Assembly: GCA_037043455.1 (NCBI GenBank)
Contig: JAWPHD010011446.1
Coordinates: forward strand, 19,848-83,847
Source: Cyrtodaria siliqua
Taxonomy: Eukaryota > Mollusca > Bivalvia > Adapedonta > Hiatellidae
Direction: 5' to 3'
Length of the DNA: 64,000 bases
The position numbers and the translations under genes were made by a program. Each line of letters opens with the position of its first letter. The first letter of the stretch is position 1. Below, in pieces: positions 36,901 through 51,900 of this stretch. The notes beneath the pieces were generated by a model. The model did no database searches. It saw only the letters and a list, made by a program, of their open reading frames with translations, and was not told the DNA's origin.

Positions 36901-39900
36901 TAGTACAAGTTTTTACTATATAACTCTATGTAAACAAAGATGGCCGCTGGCAGCAATGTTTAACGTTGAATCAAAACAATTTTTGACAAGGACCAACATC
37001 ATGTCATGCTGATCATTTTAGAAAAAGTCCCATATCAATATCACTTATAGTTTTCAAGAAGAAGTCGCTACAAACTTGTATTTTGAAAATTTATTGTTAG
37101 TCGTGGCGGCCATCTTGAAATTCCGGCCGACCTAAAATTTTGCTAGGATCAATTAGACATCAAAAGCAACATTCCTGTGAAGTTTCATGAAAATCCGTCA
37201 AGTAGTTTCAGAGGAGTAGTCGCTACAAGTTTTCATTATATAATTCTATGTAAACAAAGATGCAGCCATGTTTAACGTCGAATCAAAACGATTTTTGACA
37301 AGGACCAACATCATGTCATGCTGATTATTTTAGAAAAAGTCCCATATCAATATCACTTATAGTTTTCAAGAAGTAGTCGCTACAAACTTGTTTTTTAAAA
37401 ACCTATTTTTAGATTTGGTGGCCATCTTGGATTTCACATCAACATGAATTTTTGCTAGGATCAACTAGACTTCATGGGCAACATTTCTGTAAAGTTTCAT
37501 GAAAATCCATTCAGTAGTTTCAGAGGAGTTGTCGCTACAAAAAAAGTTTACGGACAGACAGACGGACGACCGACGACCACGGCATAAGCTCTGCTGATCT
37601 CTGATCAGTAGAGCTAAAAACCTGGGTGACCGAATATAAGTTGAGTAGTGTATACATGTGACTATATTATTCAATAGTTCATACTGCAGGTATGTGTTGA
37701 GGGGTTTGTATATCTTGCAATATGTTAATATATCCATTAGACGACATGTGGGTGCAGACGGTAGTGTGGCGGATTTGTAACCGGAGGCCCCGGGTTCAAT
37801 CCTCTGTGGTGCCAATGAGTTTCGTCGGTGTGTTTTTGGGCAAGACACTTTACCTCGTCCGTCTGATGAGAGATGTAAATCGGGTGGTCCCGTGTATCGG
37901 TCTATCCTCTGAGCACGTTAAAGAACCATAGGAATCTATTCGATAATAAGAGAAGGGCATGGTTTCCGGATTCCTATGTATCCTTTCCCTCTCTCTGAGG
38001 CGGTTCTAAATAACCTATACTGTGTTGATGAGCCGTTAAACAACATTCAATTAATATATCCATTAACAGTAAGATGGTAATATGTGTGTAATACATGATG
38101 TAAAATGTAAAAAGCATTAAGCATAGTGTGATTAAATACATTAAGTAATTGTATGTCGGATAAATTTCATATATATAGAGGATCTTACTCATTCAATACT
38201 GAATTTATTAAACAATTTGGTTATTAAATTTATTAAACGAGTTGGTAAAATGATATATTGCGAGGCTCTTGCCGAGCATTATATCATTTTTGCTAACTCT
38301 TTTAATAAATTCAATAATGAATGAGAACAAATGTTAGATTCTATTTATTACATAACTTATAACGTCACATTACGATAAATTTAAGTTATTGCTTAATTAT
38401 TTAATCTGTGATATGGAACGTATGTGTAATACTTTAGATGGCAGGTTGAGTATTGTATACTTTCAGAGATGTTTTTACACATTAAATGATGATTACGGAA
38501 GCTATCGTTTGTTTGCATGACACCCCCTTGTTATGGTGTGTGGCAACACTAGAGCTAGCCTGGTCATGCTGTAATACCTACATGAATTCCTTACTAAGAA
38601 TGTAAATGGGATCCCAGCGGGTTCTAACAGCAAAATCCCATTTTGAATTGCAATTTGAAGTGTGATAAGAAACACTAGGTGCGAATCAATCAAACCTTGT
38701 GTGAGCTTTTGTAAATGGCGGCGGAAAAGTCACAACTATCCTCTTTTTTTCTGCGACGAACTTGGTGAGATTCAATGTAAACATTTGTGAGCTTTTGTTT
38801 TCATGAAAATAGCTGTTCCTGAAGAGTTCAAGAAGTTGATTCAATTCTGAAGGTGGCCATTTTACATATGTTGTTCATGAATATTCCTGAATTAAGTTCA
38901 GTCAGGAATTAAGTTCAGGAATAGTTCAAGAACAATTCACCAATTTAACTGACATAACAAGAACAATTCACCAATTTAACCGACATAACAAGAACAATTC
39001 ACCAATTTAACCAACATAACAAGAACAATTCACCAATTTAATCGACATAACAAGAACAATTGACTAATTTAACCTTCTGTCTACACCACTTAGAAGGCCT
39101 GATAAGACTTGGTGAAATGATGAAGTCAGTCAAATAATATCTGTAGTACTGAAAACCATTTTTCTATCAACAACAAAGAAACAAACAAGGTCAAATCCGT
39201 GAAAACACATGACAATACAGGTTTAATTTTAAAATACTGTTTCTACTGACTACATTTAGAAATTTCAACTCTTAAATTTAAGTTTAAGATGTTTTGATAC
39301 AATAAATTATTTATGTATAATAACAAAACACTTTTAATCATTAAATTGTGCAAAAACAATCTACAGAACTTTGATGCCATTTTCCAGCCAAAAAGATTCA
39401 AAACAGAGTGTTTCTGTTTTATTTGCACTCATAGTCATAATCACACTCATGTGTCATAGTAAAAGAATCCAGTGGAATTCCATTGACATTTTCATTGGAT
39501 GGGCTCGCGCAAGCTCGCGAAGATAAACGAGACTGTGAGCGCGTTCACCATGGTGCCTAAAATATAAAAAAAAATCTGATACGAGCTTGTCCAAGCTCAC
39601 GGCTAGCTTATTAAGATCACGGTGAGCTCTGGCTTGCATGAGCTTGAAATAAGAATGCATTTTTAAAAGGGAAGTCTATATAAAACACTGCGGCGGGAAT
39701 AATGTGACCACAGGGTCAAGGCCATTGTTAACCCTGTGAACTTCATTTGAACAAACTTGATAGTCTAGGCATTATGGCAATCATTTTAAAAGAAAAACTG
39801 TCGAAATCTGTCCACTGATCTTTTGAAGATTTGTTAAGGTATCAACCGTATATGGTTATGGTGGCCATCTTGGATGTCGTGCAGACCTGATTTTAACAAA

Positions 39901-42900
39901 TCTAAAAAGCAGACATCTAAGGAACATGCCCATGAAGTTTGGTCAAAATTTATCAAGCGGTTTCTGAGAAGTGGTTTGAAGCTGTGGCTAATGACAGATG
40001 GACGGACAAAGAATGATCCCAATAGATCACCTTGCACCTTTGGCGCAGGTGATGTAAAAAGAGTTAAGCGACACGAAGGAACGGGACAAAAATGTGTTAT
40101 GCGGCGCGACTAAAATGTGTTACACAACGCGACTAAAATGTGTTACACGACGAGACGAAATGTTACAGACAACGTGATTCCTATATAGCCTCACTTCACT
40201 TTGTGAAAGCGTGGGTATAATGATTACTCACCATAACTTGCTACTTGCTGCTGATTTTGTGGATACTGATTTTGTTGCCCATATGGATTTTGAGTTTGTT
40301 GCCCATATGGATTTTGAGTTTGCCCATATGGATTTTGAGTTTGCCCATATGGATTTCGTGTTGTCTGAAAACATAAAACAAAGCGTGTTTATTTTTCTCT
40401 CAGGGCATTTAAGCTCTACAGGCTATACAGAGTCTTTGATGGGGAACACGACAACAACATGCGCAACTAGGCTTGGTACTGATCCTTCCTGCAAAGTTTC
40501 ACGGAAATCCACCAGGAGTTCAGGAAAAATTGTCTTGATAAAGTTTGTGTATATTAGGTCATAACTCATTCAACCAGAACACGGCGGTGACAAGCGCAAC
40601 TAGACTTGGTACTCATCATCCCTGCCAAAATTCGTTGAAATTCGGCGAGGAGTTTAAAAGAGACTAGTCTGGATAAAGTTTGTGTACCAGAACCTTTAAA
40701 GGGCTATGAACATTTAAAGGGCTATCTTTCCTAAATATCAATCAACCGTAACACGGCAATGACTGGGCAGCACGATTTACACAAAAATACCAAAATAAAC
40801 CTAAATTACCCAAATACAGCCCAAATTTTTTTATGGCAAGTACTTCATTTTTATAGTTGAGTATGGTATAAATGAATGTAATCTGTTAAAAAAGTATATA
40901 TTAGCTGCAGATATGAACTTTGCAGTCTTTTTTAACATTCATTGTTATCAAATCGGATACGACTTACCCAAATATAGCCTATGTTTGCCAAAATACACCC
41001 TATTTTATTGTCTTTTTCAGCAAATACTTCAGTTTTATAGTTGAGTATGGTATAAATGAATGTAATGTGAAACAAGAGGCCCAAGAGGGCCTGTGGACGC
41101 TCTACTGGCTAACATGGCTCTTATAACATCAATGAAGTTAGTGACTGTCATTTACGTTTTTTTGGAAGTTTCGGGCAAAAAACAGCTTTTGAACTAAATC
41201 AAGGGCCAGAACTAAAGAATCTGTTAAAGTTCGGTAAAGATCAGATGAAAAATGAAGGCCCTACCGTATTAACAAAGCAAAATATAGCATTTTTAACTAA
41301 ATCAAGAGCCATAACTCCTGTTACTGGTCCGACTGGTCCAACATAGAGCTAAAAAAAAAAATAAAAAAAATTAAAAGCAAAAATTAAAAGCAAAAATTAA
41401 AAAAAATATATAAAAATTTTTTTTAAAAAATTAAAAAAATAAATAAAAAAAAAATTTGAAAAAAAGAAATTGAAAAAAAAAAAAAATCAATTTAAAAATT
41501 AAAAAAAACAAGAGGCCCAAGAGGGCCTGTGAACGCTCTACTGGCTGTTATACCATTGATGAATCGAGTCGTACTGCATGGTGTCTAGAGTGTACACAAG
41601 GTTTTTCAAGTATTTGACCTAGTGACCTAGTTTTTGACCCCATGGGACCCATTTTCGAACTTGACCTAAATATAATTTAGACAACATTTCGACAAAGTTT
41701 CATCAAGATCGGGTCAGAAATATGGCCTCTAGTGTGTACTAGTGACCTAGTTTTTGACCCTGTGTGACCCTGTGTGACCCTGTGTGACCCTGTGTGACCC
41801 ATTTTCGAACTTTAGCAAGCTATAATTGAGACAAATATTCTGACAAAATTGCATCAAGATCGGGTCAAAAATATGGCCTCTAGAGTGTACACACGGTTTT
41901 TCCAAAGTTTGACCTAGTGACCTAGTTTTTAACACCATGTGACCCATTTTTGAACTTGACCAAGATATAATTAAGACAAACATTTTGACAAAGAGTGTAC
42001 ACAAGGTTTTTCCAATATTTGACCTAGTGACCTAGTTTTTAACCCCATGTGACCCATTTACAAACTTGACCAAGATATAATTAAGACAAACATTCTGACA
42101 AAGTTGCATCAAGCTCGGGTCAAAAATATGGCCTCTAGAGTGTACACAAGGTTTTTCCAATATTTGACCTAGTGACCTAGTTTTTAACTTCATGTGACCC
42201 ATTTCCGAACTTGATCAAGATATAATTAAGATAAACAATTTGACAAAATTTCATCAAGATTGGGTAACAAATATGACCTCTAGAGTGTACACAAGTTTTT
42301 TCAAGTATTTGACCTAGTGACCTAGTTTTTGACCCCACATGACCCATTTTTGAACTTGGCCGAGATTTCATTGAGACAAACATTCTGACAAAGTTTCATC
42401 AAGATCGGGTCAAAAATATGGCCTCTAGAGTGTACACACGGTTTTTCCAAAGTTTGACCTAGTGACCTAGTTTTTAACACCATGTGACCTATTTTTGAAC
42501 TTGACCAAGTTATAATTAAGACAAACATTTTGACAAAGTTTCATCAAGATTGGGTCAGAAATACGGCTTCTAGAGTGTACACAAGGTTTTTCAAGTATTT
42601 GACCTAGTGACCTAGTTTTAACCCCATGTGACCCATTTTCAAACTTGACCAAGATATAATTAAGACAAACATTCTGACAAAGTTGCATCAAGCTCGGGTC
42701 AAAAATATGGCCTCTAGAGTGTACACAAGGTTTTTCCAATATTTGACCTAGTGACCTAGTTTTTAACTTCATGTGACCCATTTCCGAACTTGATCAAGAT
42801 ATAATTAAGATAAACAATTTGACAAAGTTTCATAAAGATTGGGTAACAAATATGACCTCTAGAGTACAAGTTTTTTCAAGTATTTGACCTAGTGACCTAG

Positions 42901-45900
42901 TTTTTGACCCCACATGACCCATTTTTGAACTTGACCGAGATTTCATTAAGACAAACATTCTGACAAAGTTTCATTAAGATCAGGTCAAAAATATGGCCTC
43001 TAGAGTGTACACACGGTTTTTCCAAAGTTTGACCTAGTGACCTAGTTTTTAACACCATGTGACCCATTTTTGAACTTGACCAAGATATAATTAAGACAAA
43101 CATTTTGACAAAGTTTCATGAAGATTGGGTCAGAAATACGGCTTCTAGAGTGTACACAAGGTTTTTCAAGTATTTGACCTAGTGACCTAGTTTTTAACCC
43201 CATGTGACCCATTTTCAAACTTGACCAAGATATAATTAAGACAAACATTCTGACAAAGTTGCATCAAGCTCGGGTCAAAAATATGGCCTTTAGAGTGTAC
43301 ACAAGGTTTTTCCAATATTTGACCTAGTGACCTAGTTTTTGACCCCACATGACCCATTTTCGAACTTGACCGAGATTTCATTGAGACAAACATTCTGACA
43401 AAGTTTCATGATGATTGCATCAGAAATGTGGCCTCTAGAGTGTACACAAGCAAAAGTTACTGGACGACGGACGACGGAAGACGGACAACATTCCATCCCA
43501 TAAGCTCTGCTGGCCCATGGCCAGTAGAGCTAAAAATAATTAATAAAAGAAATATTCAAAAAAAATAAAAAATTAAAACAACAATATTTAAAAAAAAAAA
43601 AAAAAAAAAATATATATATATAAAAAAGAATGTCATAAAATCAGTTAAAGTTTGGCAAAGATCAGATGCAAAATGAAGGGCCTATCGTATGACGAGGCAA
43701 ATTATAGCATTTTTAACAAAATCAAGGGCCATAACTCCACTGTTACTGGTTCGATCTGGTTGATTTTCGAACTTGACCAAGCTTTCATAGACATTAACAA
43801 TCTGATAAAGTTTGGTAAAGATCGGATGTAAAATCTTAACAAGGCAAAATATATCATTTTGAACTAAATCAAGGGCCATAACTCTGCTGTTACTGGTCCG
43901 ATATGAATGGTTTTCGAACTTGTTCGAGCTTTTAATGACATTAACAACCTGATAATGTTTAGTAAAGATCGGATGAACAATGAAGCCCCTATCGTCTTAA
44001 CGAGGCAAAATATGGCATTTTTAACTAAATCAAGGGCCATAACTCCACTTTTACTAATCTGATATTGCTGGTTTTCGAACTTGTCCGAGCTTTCATTGAT
44101 ATTAACAATCTTATAAAGTTTGGTAAAGATCAGATGAACAATGAAGCCCCTATCGTCTTAACGAGGCAAAATATAGCATTTTTAACTAAATCAAGGGCCA
44201 TAACTCCGCTGTGACTGGTCCAATATGGCTGTTTTTCGAACTTGTTCGAGCTTTTAACGACATTAACAACCTGATAAAGTTTAGTAAAGATCGGATGAAC
44301 AATGAAGCCCCTATCGTCTTAACGAGGCAAAATATGGCATTTTTAACTAAATCAAGGGCCATAACTCTGCCGTTACTGGTCCTATATGGCTGGTTTTCGA
44401 ACTTGTCCGAGCTTTCATTGATATTAACAATGTGGTAAAGATTAGTAATGATAGGATGAAAAACGAAGGCCCTATGGTCTTAACGAGGCAAAATATAGCA
44501 ATATAGCATTTTTAACTAAATCAAGGACCATAACTCCGCTGTTACTGGTCCGATCTGGCTGGTTTTCGAACTTGTCCGTGCTTTCATTGATATTAACAAT
44601 GTGGTAAAGCTTGATAAAGATAGGATGAAAAATGAAGGCCCTATAGTCTTAACGAGGCAAAATACAGCAGTATAGCATTTTTAACTAAATCAAGGGCCAT
44701 AACTCCGCTGTTACTTGTCCGATCTGGCTGGTTTTCGAACTCATCCGAGCTTTCATTGATATTAACAACATGTTAAAGTATGGTAAAGGTCGGATGAAAA
44801 ATGAAGGCCCTATCGTCTTAACGAGACAAAAGTTAACGCCGACGCCGACGACAGACGACGGACGACAGACGACGGACGGACGACGGACAACTCGGCATCC
44901 CATAAGCTCTGCTGGCCTTCGGCCAGTAGAGCTAAAAATTAAATAAAAAAAAAAGAAAAAAAAATTAATAATTTAAAAAAAAAAAATTAAAAAAAAAAAA
45001 AAGTTTGGTAACGATCGGATGAGAAATGAAGGCCCTCTCGTCTTAACGAGGCAAAATATAGCGTTTTGAACTAAATCAAGGGCCATAACTAAGCTGTTAC
45101 TGGTCCGATATGTTTGGTTTTCGAACTTGTCTGAGCTTTCATTAATATTAACAAACCGATAAAGTTTGGTAAAGATCAGATGAACAATGAAGCCCCTATC
45201 TTCTTAACGAGGCAAAATATAGCATTTTTAACTAAATCAAGGCACATAACTCCGCTGTTTTTTGTTTGAAATGGCTGGTTTTCAAACTTGTTCGAGCTTT
45301 CAATGACATAAACAAGCTGATAAAGTTTGGTAAAGATCGGATGAACAATGAAGCCCCTATCATCTTAACAAGGCAAATATAGCATTTTTAACTAAATCAA
45401 GGGCCACAACTCCGCTGTTACTGGTCCGATATGGCTGGTTTTCGAACTTATTCGAGCTTTCAACGACATTAACAATCTGATAAAGTTTGGTAAAGATCAG
45501 ATGAACAATGAAGCCCCTATCGCGTTAACGAGGCAAAATATAGCATTTTTAACTAAATCGAGGGCCATAACTCCACTGTTACTATTCCGATATGGCTGGT
45601 TTTCGAACTTGTCCGAGCTTTCATTGAAATTAACAATCTGATAAAGTTTGATAAAAATCGGATGAGCAATGAAGCCCCTAGCGTCTTAACGAGGCAAAAT
45701 ATAGCATTTTTAACTAAATCAAGGGCCATAACTCCGCTGTTACTAGTCGGATATGGCTGGTTTTCGAACTTGTCCGAGCTTTCATTGATATTAACAATGT
45801 GGTAAAGTTTGGTAAAGATAGGATGAAAAACGAAGGCCCTATCATCTTAACGAGGCAAAATATAGCAATATAGCATTTTTAACTAAATCAAGGACCATAA

Positions 45901-48900
45901 CTCTGGTGTTACTGGTCCGATCTGGCTGGTTTTCGAACTTGTCCGAGCTTTTATTGATATTAACAATGTGGTAAAGTTTGGTAAAGATAGGTTGAAAAAT
46001 GAAGGCCCTATCGTCTTAACGAGGCAAAATATAGCAATATAGCATTTTTAACTAAATCAAGGGCCATAACTCCGCTAAAACTTGGCCAATCTGGCTGGTT
46101 TTCGAACTCATCCGAGCTTTTATTGATATTAACAACCTCTTAAAGTTTGGTAAAGATTGGATGAAAAATGAAGGCCCTATCGTCTTAACGAGACAAAAGT
46201 TAACAACGGACGACGGACGGACGACGGACAACTAGGCATCCCATAAGCTCTGCTGGCCTTCGGCCAGTAGAGCTAAAATAATAATATTATAGCCGCAGAT
46301 ATGAACTTTGCAGTCTTTTTTAACATCCACTGTTAACAAATCGGATACGACTTACCCAAATATACCCTATGATTGCCCAAATACACGCAAATTATTTGTT
46401 TTTTTCGGCAAATACTTCATTTTTATAGTTGAGTATGGTATAAATGAATGTAATCTGTGAAAAAAACTGTTCTCGTGTAGCAATCTCCCAATTTTGAATT
46501 TCCATGTTTTGCTTTGAGATTTTTTCAATTACAGTAAAACTGTTCTCGTTTTCAAATGGGAGAGTCGGTCCGTTACCTCAACAGCCATCGTCGCCTTTCA
46601 ATTTGTCAACAGCCATCGTCGCCTTTCAATTTCGTATAATACCTATGCATGGTTAAATTATTATCTTGTTTTGGCAATATTGGAATATCAGATAGCTTTT
46701 TGTTTATGACTTTCTTTATACAATACTCATCATTTCTCTTAAAACTCCGCGGAGTTTGTTCTGTTCCGATACAATATTGACAGTGGTGCCTGAGATTGAA
46801 TCCCAGACACCACAATCATCAGCAAAATCGCGTACACTTTGCCTACTACTGTCTACGACAATGTAGACGTCATTTTTTATAGCCTTTGGCAGATTGGATG
46901 CAGGGTTATTCATTTCTACCAGTGCTTCCATTAGTTCCTCATTTGACAAATATGTTTCCGCTAATGGTCTTAAATAGGTATCAGAGTTGTGAATGGAAAA
47001 TGAAGGTGCTTGAGTGTTGACATCAAAAAGCTAATGGACAAAGGAATGAACAAAACACCATGGCATAAGCCCTACTAGCCTGTAGAGCTAACTAGAAGGT
47101 CATGACCTCATGTCGAGCCCTATTATGACTAAGTCCATATGTTTTATTTGACCAACACCAACGTCATACATACTTAATATTTAATTTAATTAATGTCATT
47201 AACAGTGTGTGATGCATTTTGCATATGATGTTAGATGCATACACGGAACACTGTGATTTTGCATATGATGTTAGATGCATACACGGAACACTGTGATAAA
47301 GATTGGTGAAAATCCTGCAAGAAAGAAGCAAGATACACATTTTGTAGGAGATACCGGACGTGACCGGACATGACCTATATTTCGTCGTAAGTGGGAAATT
47401 TTACACATGAAATTATATCAAAATAAGGAAAATTCTGGTGAAACTTGGTGAGTTGGATCCATATAATGAACATTCTGGTGGAATTTGGTGAACACTCTGC
47501 AAGTAATGAAGAAGATATTAACAAATGAAAATAGGCAGCACATACTAACGGGCGGACTAACAAACAAATCGAACGGACGAACAAACTGACACACATAACC
47601 CCGGACGATATTGTGACCGTTAAGTCAAGATCCGTAAATAGGCTCGACAAAAACTGATAAATTGGCGACGTTTAAAACGTGTGTTTGACCTTTGACTTCT
47701 ATATGACCTTTGACTCACCCATTGGTTCCCGAAATTGTTGTCTGCAAAACCGTTACCATTAAAGCTTCGTGGTGGTAGGATAGATGGATTGTACCTTTGA
47801 TCCTCCATATATTTGTCCAGACCAGTCATCTTCAGGTCGTACCATGTTTGTCTTAAAACAACAGAAACAAGAATCAGATAAGGTTTAAAGGGGTTACAAC
47901 AGGCTCTTCATGAAAATTTAGCGGTCCAACTTAAAATTGACAAATAATGATATTTTCCACTATAAAGGGTCTAACATAATCATGATAATGAATGAGACTA
48001 AAATGACCCCTTATTTACAAGGAATTCATTTTGTACAGTAATATGTGCTATCCTGGGTTATTCATCAGGGTTAATGTATCCATTTAACACCCGATTCCAT
48101 TCCAAATAATTATATGGTGAATTCAAATTGTATACATGTTGCCAATAAAAACATTTTTTTTTTGCATATTCTTAATAGGGCATAGGCAGATTCCCTACTA
48201 AAAATGACACAAAAACATTTTTTTCTTCAGAAAAACATGTTTTTTGTTGTTGTATTTTTGTGTATTTTTTTGTGCAGATTTTAGGGGTGTGCACGCCAGC
48301 TCCACCCACTCCAAGGATCCGCCTTTGAAATATAGTACTAACCATTACATGGTCCCAGTATTAACTTTCATACCCCATTAAACCCCTTCTCCAAGAAGCA
48401 ACTTGGGTATGAAATAATACCCTAATTTCGGCTTAAAACTTCAGCATATTGTAAAATTACATTTAACAGGTAATTTTAAACAGGTTGTCACATTTTTTTG
48501 TTTTTAAACATGTTTTATAGTGGAAATATATATCCGTTATAAAATCCTGCAAATAAACGCTTTCCCATCGCTTATTGGAATTAAGACGGGACCATGTAAA
48601 AATGTCATTTTTTGAAAGAAAAATGTCTGTTTGTGAGGCTCTTAAACTCATTTAGAGCCTTCAAACTTACTTGTAATGAGTTTTAATATTGATTCAGTTC
48701 ATTTGTAGCTAAACTGGACATTCAAAATTTGTGCAATTAAATGTTCAATATTGGGGGCCAATTTTGTCCCTTATCATACCTAGTCCTTTACCACTGCAAA
48801 GGAACAGAACTGCAAAGGCACTCTGTTCCTTTTTAACCTACAACCAAAACAAAACACTAAACAGGTGTTCTATGTGTCGCCTGCTATGTGCTTATGTCAG

Positions 48901-51900
48901 CAAGTACAATCTGACAAAGTTTGAAGACTGCGGGTGCAATATTTCATGAATTATGGAGCAGATTTTTTTTAAATTTTAAATGTTTTATGAAAAAGGGCAT
49001 TACTCTGCATTGGATAATTGGTTAGAAAGAGCTGTATAAAGTTTCATGACCATAGGTCAATATTTGGCCATGCTATGTGCTAGGTTCGGCTGCAGGTAAA
49101 AGTTTTATGAAGGGGCATAACTCTTCAGAAATGGAAGTCAGAGATATTGGACATGTAAATGGCATTGAATAATTGTTAAGAACTGTATAAAGGTTATAAT
49201 AGCGTAAATGAGTCGCTATGCCCCTTCCATAGTAAAGTTAGAAATTTGACATCCTGTTAAAACCTCAAACCTGGTTAGAATTCTGGGAAATTTACTTTAT
49301 CATGCAAATAAACATGTCTCCTATTAAACATCAACAGGGGAAAAGGGGGTTTAATATCATCTAAGAAACATTTCTTCAGTCAAAGGTTAACGCTATTTTT
49401 ACCCCCTGCAATTTACTTTCACTTCTGAAATTTATATCAATACCTGTCAAAAAAATGAGCTGCATTTTCAAATATCAACAAAATGACTGGAATACAGTTA
49501 CAGCCAAAAGGGCGTGGTTCAGTGGTAGAGCGCCGAACTTCAGATCGAAAGGTCGTGGGTTCGATCCTCGCCATGGCCATGTTATTTATCCTTGAGCAAG
49601 ATAATTAATCCACATTGCTTAGTACTGGTTCTACCCAGGAAACCTGCACATAATCTTTGAAAGGGGGTGTTGCAGTATCGATAGATAGATAGAAGTCACA
49701 GGAATGCACTAAAAAGTTTTTAAAGAAAAAAAAGATTAGCACTCTTAAATACAGAACTACTTTCTGATGCACCAGGCGAGCACATCCGGCTGATTTAGTA
49801 TAACTAAACCTAAAGTTTCATGACCTTAGGTCAATATTTTGCCAAGTTATGAGCTAGGTAAGGTTACAGGTTTAGGATTTATTAAAAGGGGCATTATTCT
49901 GCTGAAATGAAATTCGGGGTTATTGAACATGTCAATGACATTTGAAAAAAGAACCTTATGTTCAATATTTTGTCAAGTTGCATTAGGTTGCAAGTTAAAG
50001 TTTTATAAAAAAGAGGAATTAATTTTGCTAAAATGAGTCAGAGTTATTGGACAAGTGTTACGACCTTCCCCGGGGTAAGATTACAATATTTGTGAAGTTT
50101 ATGAACATCGGTCAAATACTTTCCAAGTTATTGCCAGTTATTAGCTTGGTTAGGCTGCAGGTTAAAGTTTTATGAAAATGGGCATAACTCTGCCAAAATG
50201 AGTCAAGAGTTATCGATCATGTATAACAAAAAATGTTGAGGTCAGCTGAAATTGTGTGTGAAGTTTCATGAACATATTAGGTCAAATACTTTTCAAGTTA
50301 TGGCCAACGTTAGGTTGCAGCTTAAAGTCACTTTAAGTGGGACGGACAACGATGAACAAAGTGATCCCTAAGTGTCTGCCATGTTACACAGACGACTAAA
50401 AAATGGGACTTTTTTCTGCAAGAGGCGAGATTTTTTAATACTTTTTTGGAAATCTGAATGAAAGCCCCAAAATAACCTACAAATAACACTCAAAAAAGTT
50501 GACAAAATGCAAAATAAGACTATAAACTTAATGCAGATAGTTTCCAAAATGAAAAATGACTATAAACTTAATGCAGGTAGTTTCCAAAATGAAAAATAAG
50601 ACTATAAACTTAACACAGATAGTTTCCAAAATGAAAAATGACTATAAACTTAATGCAGGTAGTTTCCAAAATGAAAAATGACTATAAACTTAATGCAGGT
50701 AGTTTCCAAAATGCAAAATGACTATAAACTTAACGCAGATAGTTTCCAAAATGAAAAATAAGACTATAAACTTAACGCAGATAGTTTCCAAAATGAAAAA
50801 TAAGACTATAAACTTAACGCAGATAGTTTCCAAAATGAAAAATAAGACTATAAACTTAACGCAGATAGTTTCCAAAATGAAAAATAAGACTATAAACTTA
50901 ACGCAGATAGTTTCCAAAATGCAAAATAAGACTATAAACTTAACGCAGATAGTTTCCAAAATGCAAAATGACTATAAACTTAATGCAGATAGTTTCCAAA
51001 ATGCAAAATGACTATAAACTTAATGCAGGTAGTTTCCAAAATGCAAAATAAGACTATAAACTTAACGCAGATAGTTTCCAAAATGAAAAATAAGACTATA
51101 AACTTAATGCAGAGTTTCCAAAATGCAAAATAAGACTATAAACTTAATGCAGATAGTTTCCAAAATGCAAAATAAGACTATAAACTTAACGCAGATAGTT
51201 TCCAAAATGCAAAATAAGACTATAAACTTAATGCAGATAGTTTCCAAAATGCAAAATAAGACTATAAACTTAATGCAGATAGTTTCCAAAATGCAAAATA
51301 AGACTATAAACTTAACGCAGATAGTTTCCAAAATGCAAAATGACTATAAACTTAATGCAGATAGTTTCCAAAATGCAAAATAAGACTATAAACTTAACGC
51401 AGATAGTTTCCAAAATGCAAAATAAGACTATAAACTTAACGCAGATAGTTTCCAAAATGAAAAATAAGACTATAAACTTAACACAGATAGTTTCCAAAAT
51501 GAAAAATGACTATAAACTTAATGCAGGTAGTTTCCAAAATGAAAAATGACTATAAACTTAATGCAGGTAGTTTTCAAAATGCAAAATGACTATAAACTTA
51601 ACGCAGATAGTTTCCAAAATGAAAAATAAGACTATAAACTTAACGCAGATAGTTTCCAAAATGAAAAATAAGACTAAACTTAACGCAGATAGTTTCCAAA
51701 ATGAAAAATAAGACTATAAACTTAACGCAGATAGTTTCCAAAATGAAAAATAAGACTATAAACTTAACGCAGATAGTTTCCAAAATGCAAAATAAGACTA
51801 TAAACTTAACGCAGATAGTTTCCAAAATGCAAAATGACTATAAACTTAATGCAGATAGTTTCCAAAATGCAAAATGACTATAAACTTAATGCAGGTAGTT

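Noticed and set aside
40211..40564. Plus-strand frame with AHMDFEF repeats
   Set aside because: Antisense of the QNPYGQ exon, which has splice sites and phase agreement on the minus strand.
41747..43393. Series of 68-codon minus-strand frames (KTRSLGQILEKPCVHSRGH)
   Set aside because: They repeat every 145 bp with the element core and carry no protein family signal.
49510..49578. Possible functional tRNA gene
   Set aside because: Boxes A and B are present but the anticodon stem is mispaired and the acceptor does not close; a SINE body and A-rich tail follow.
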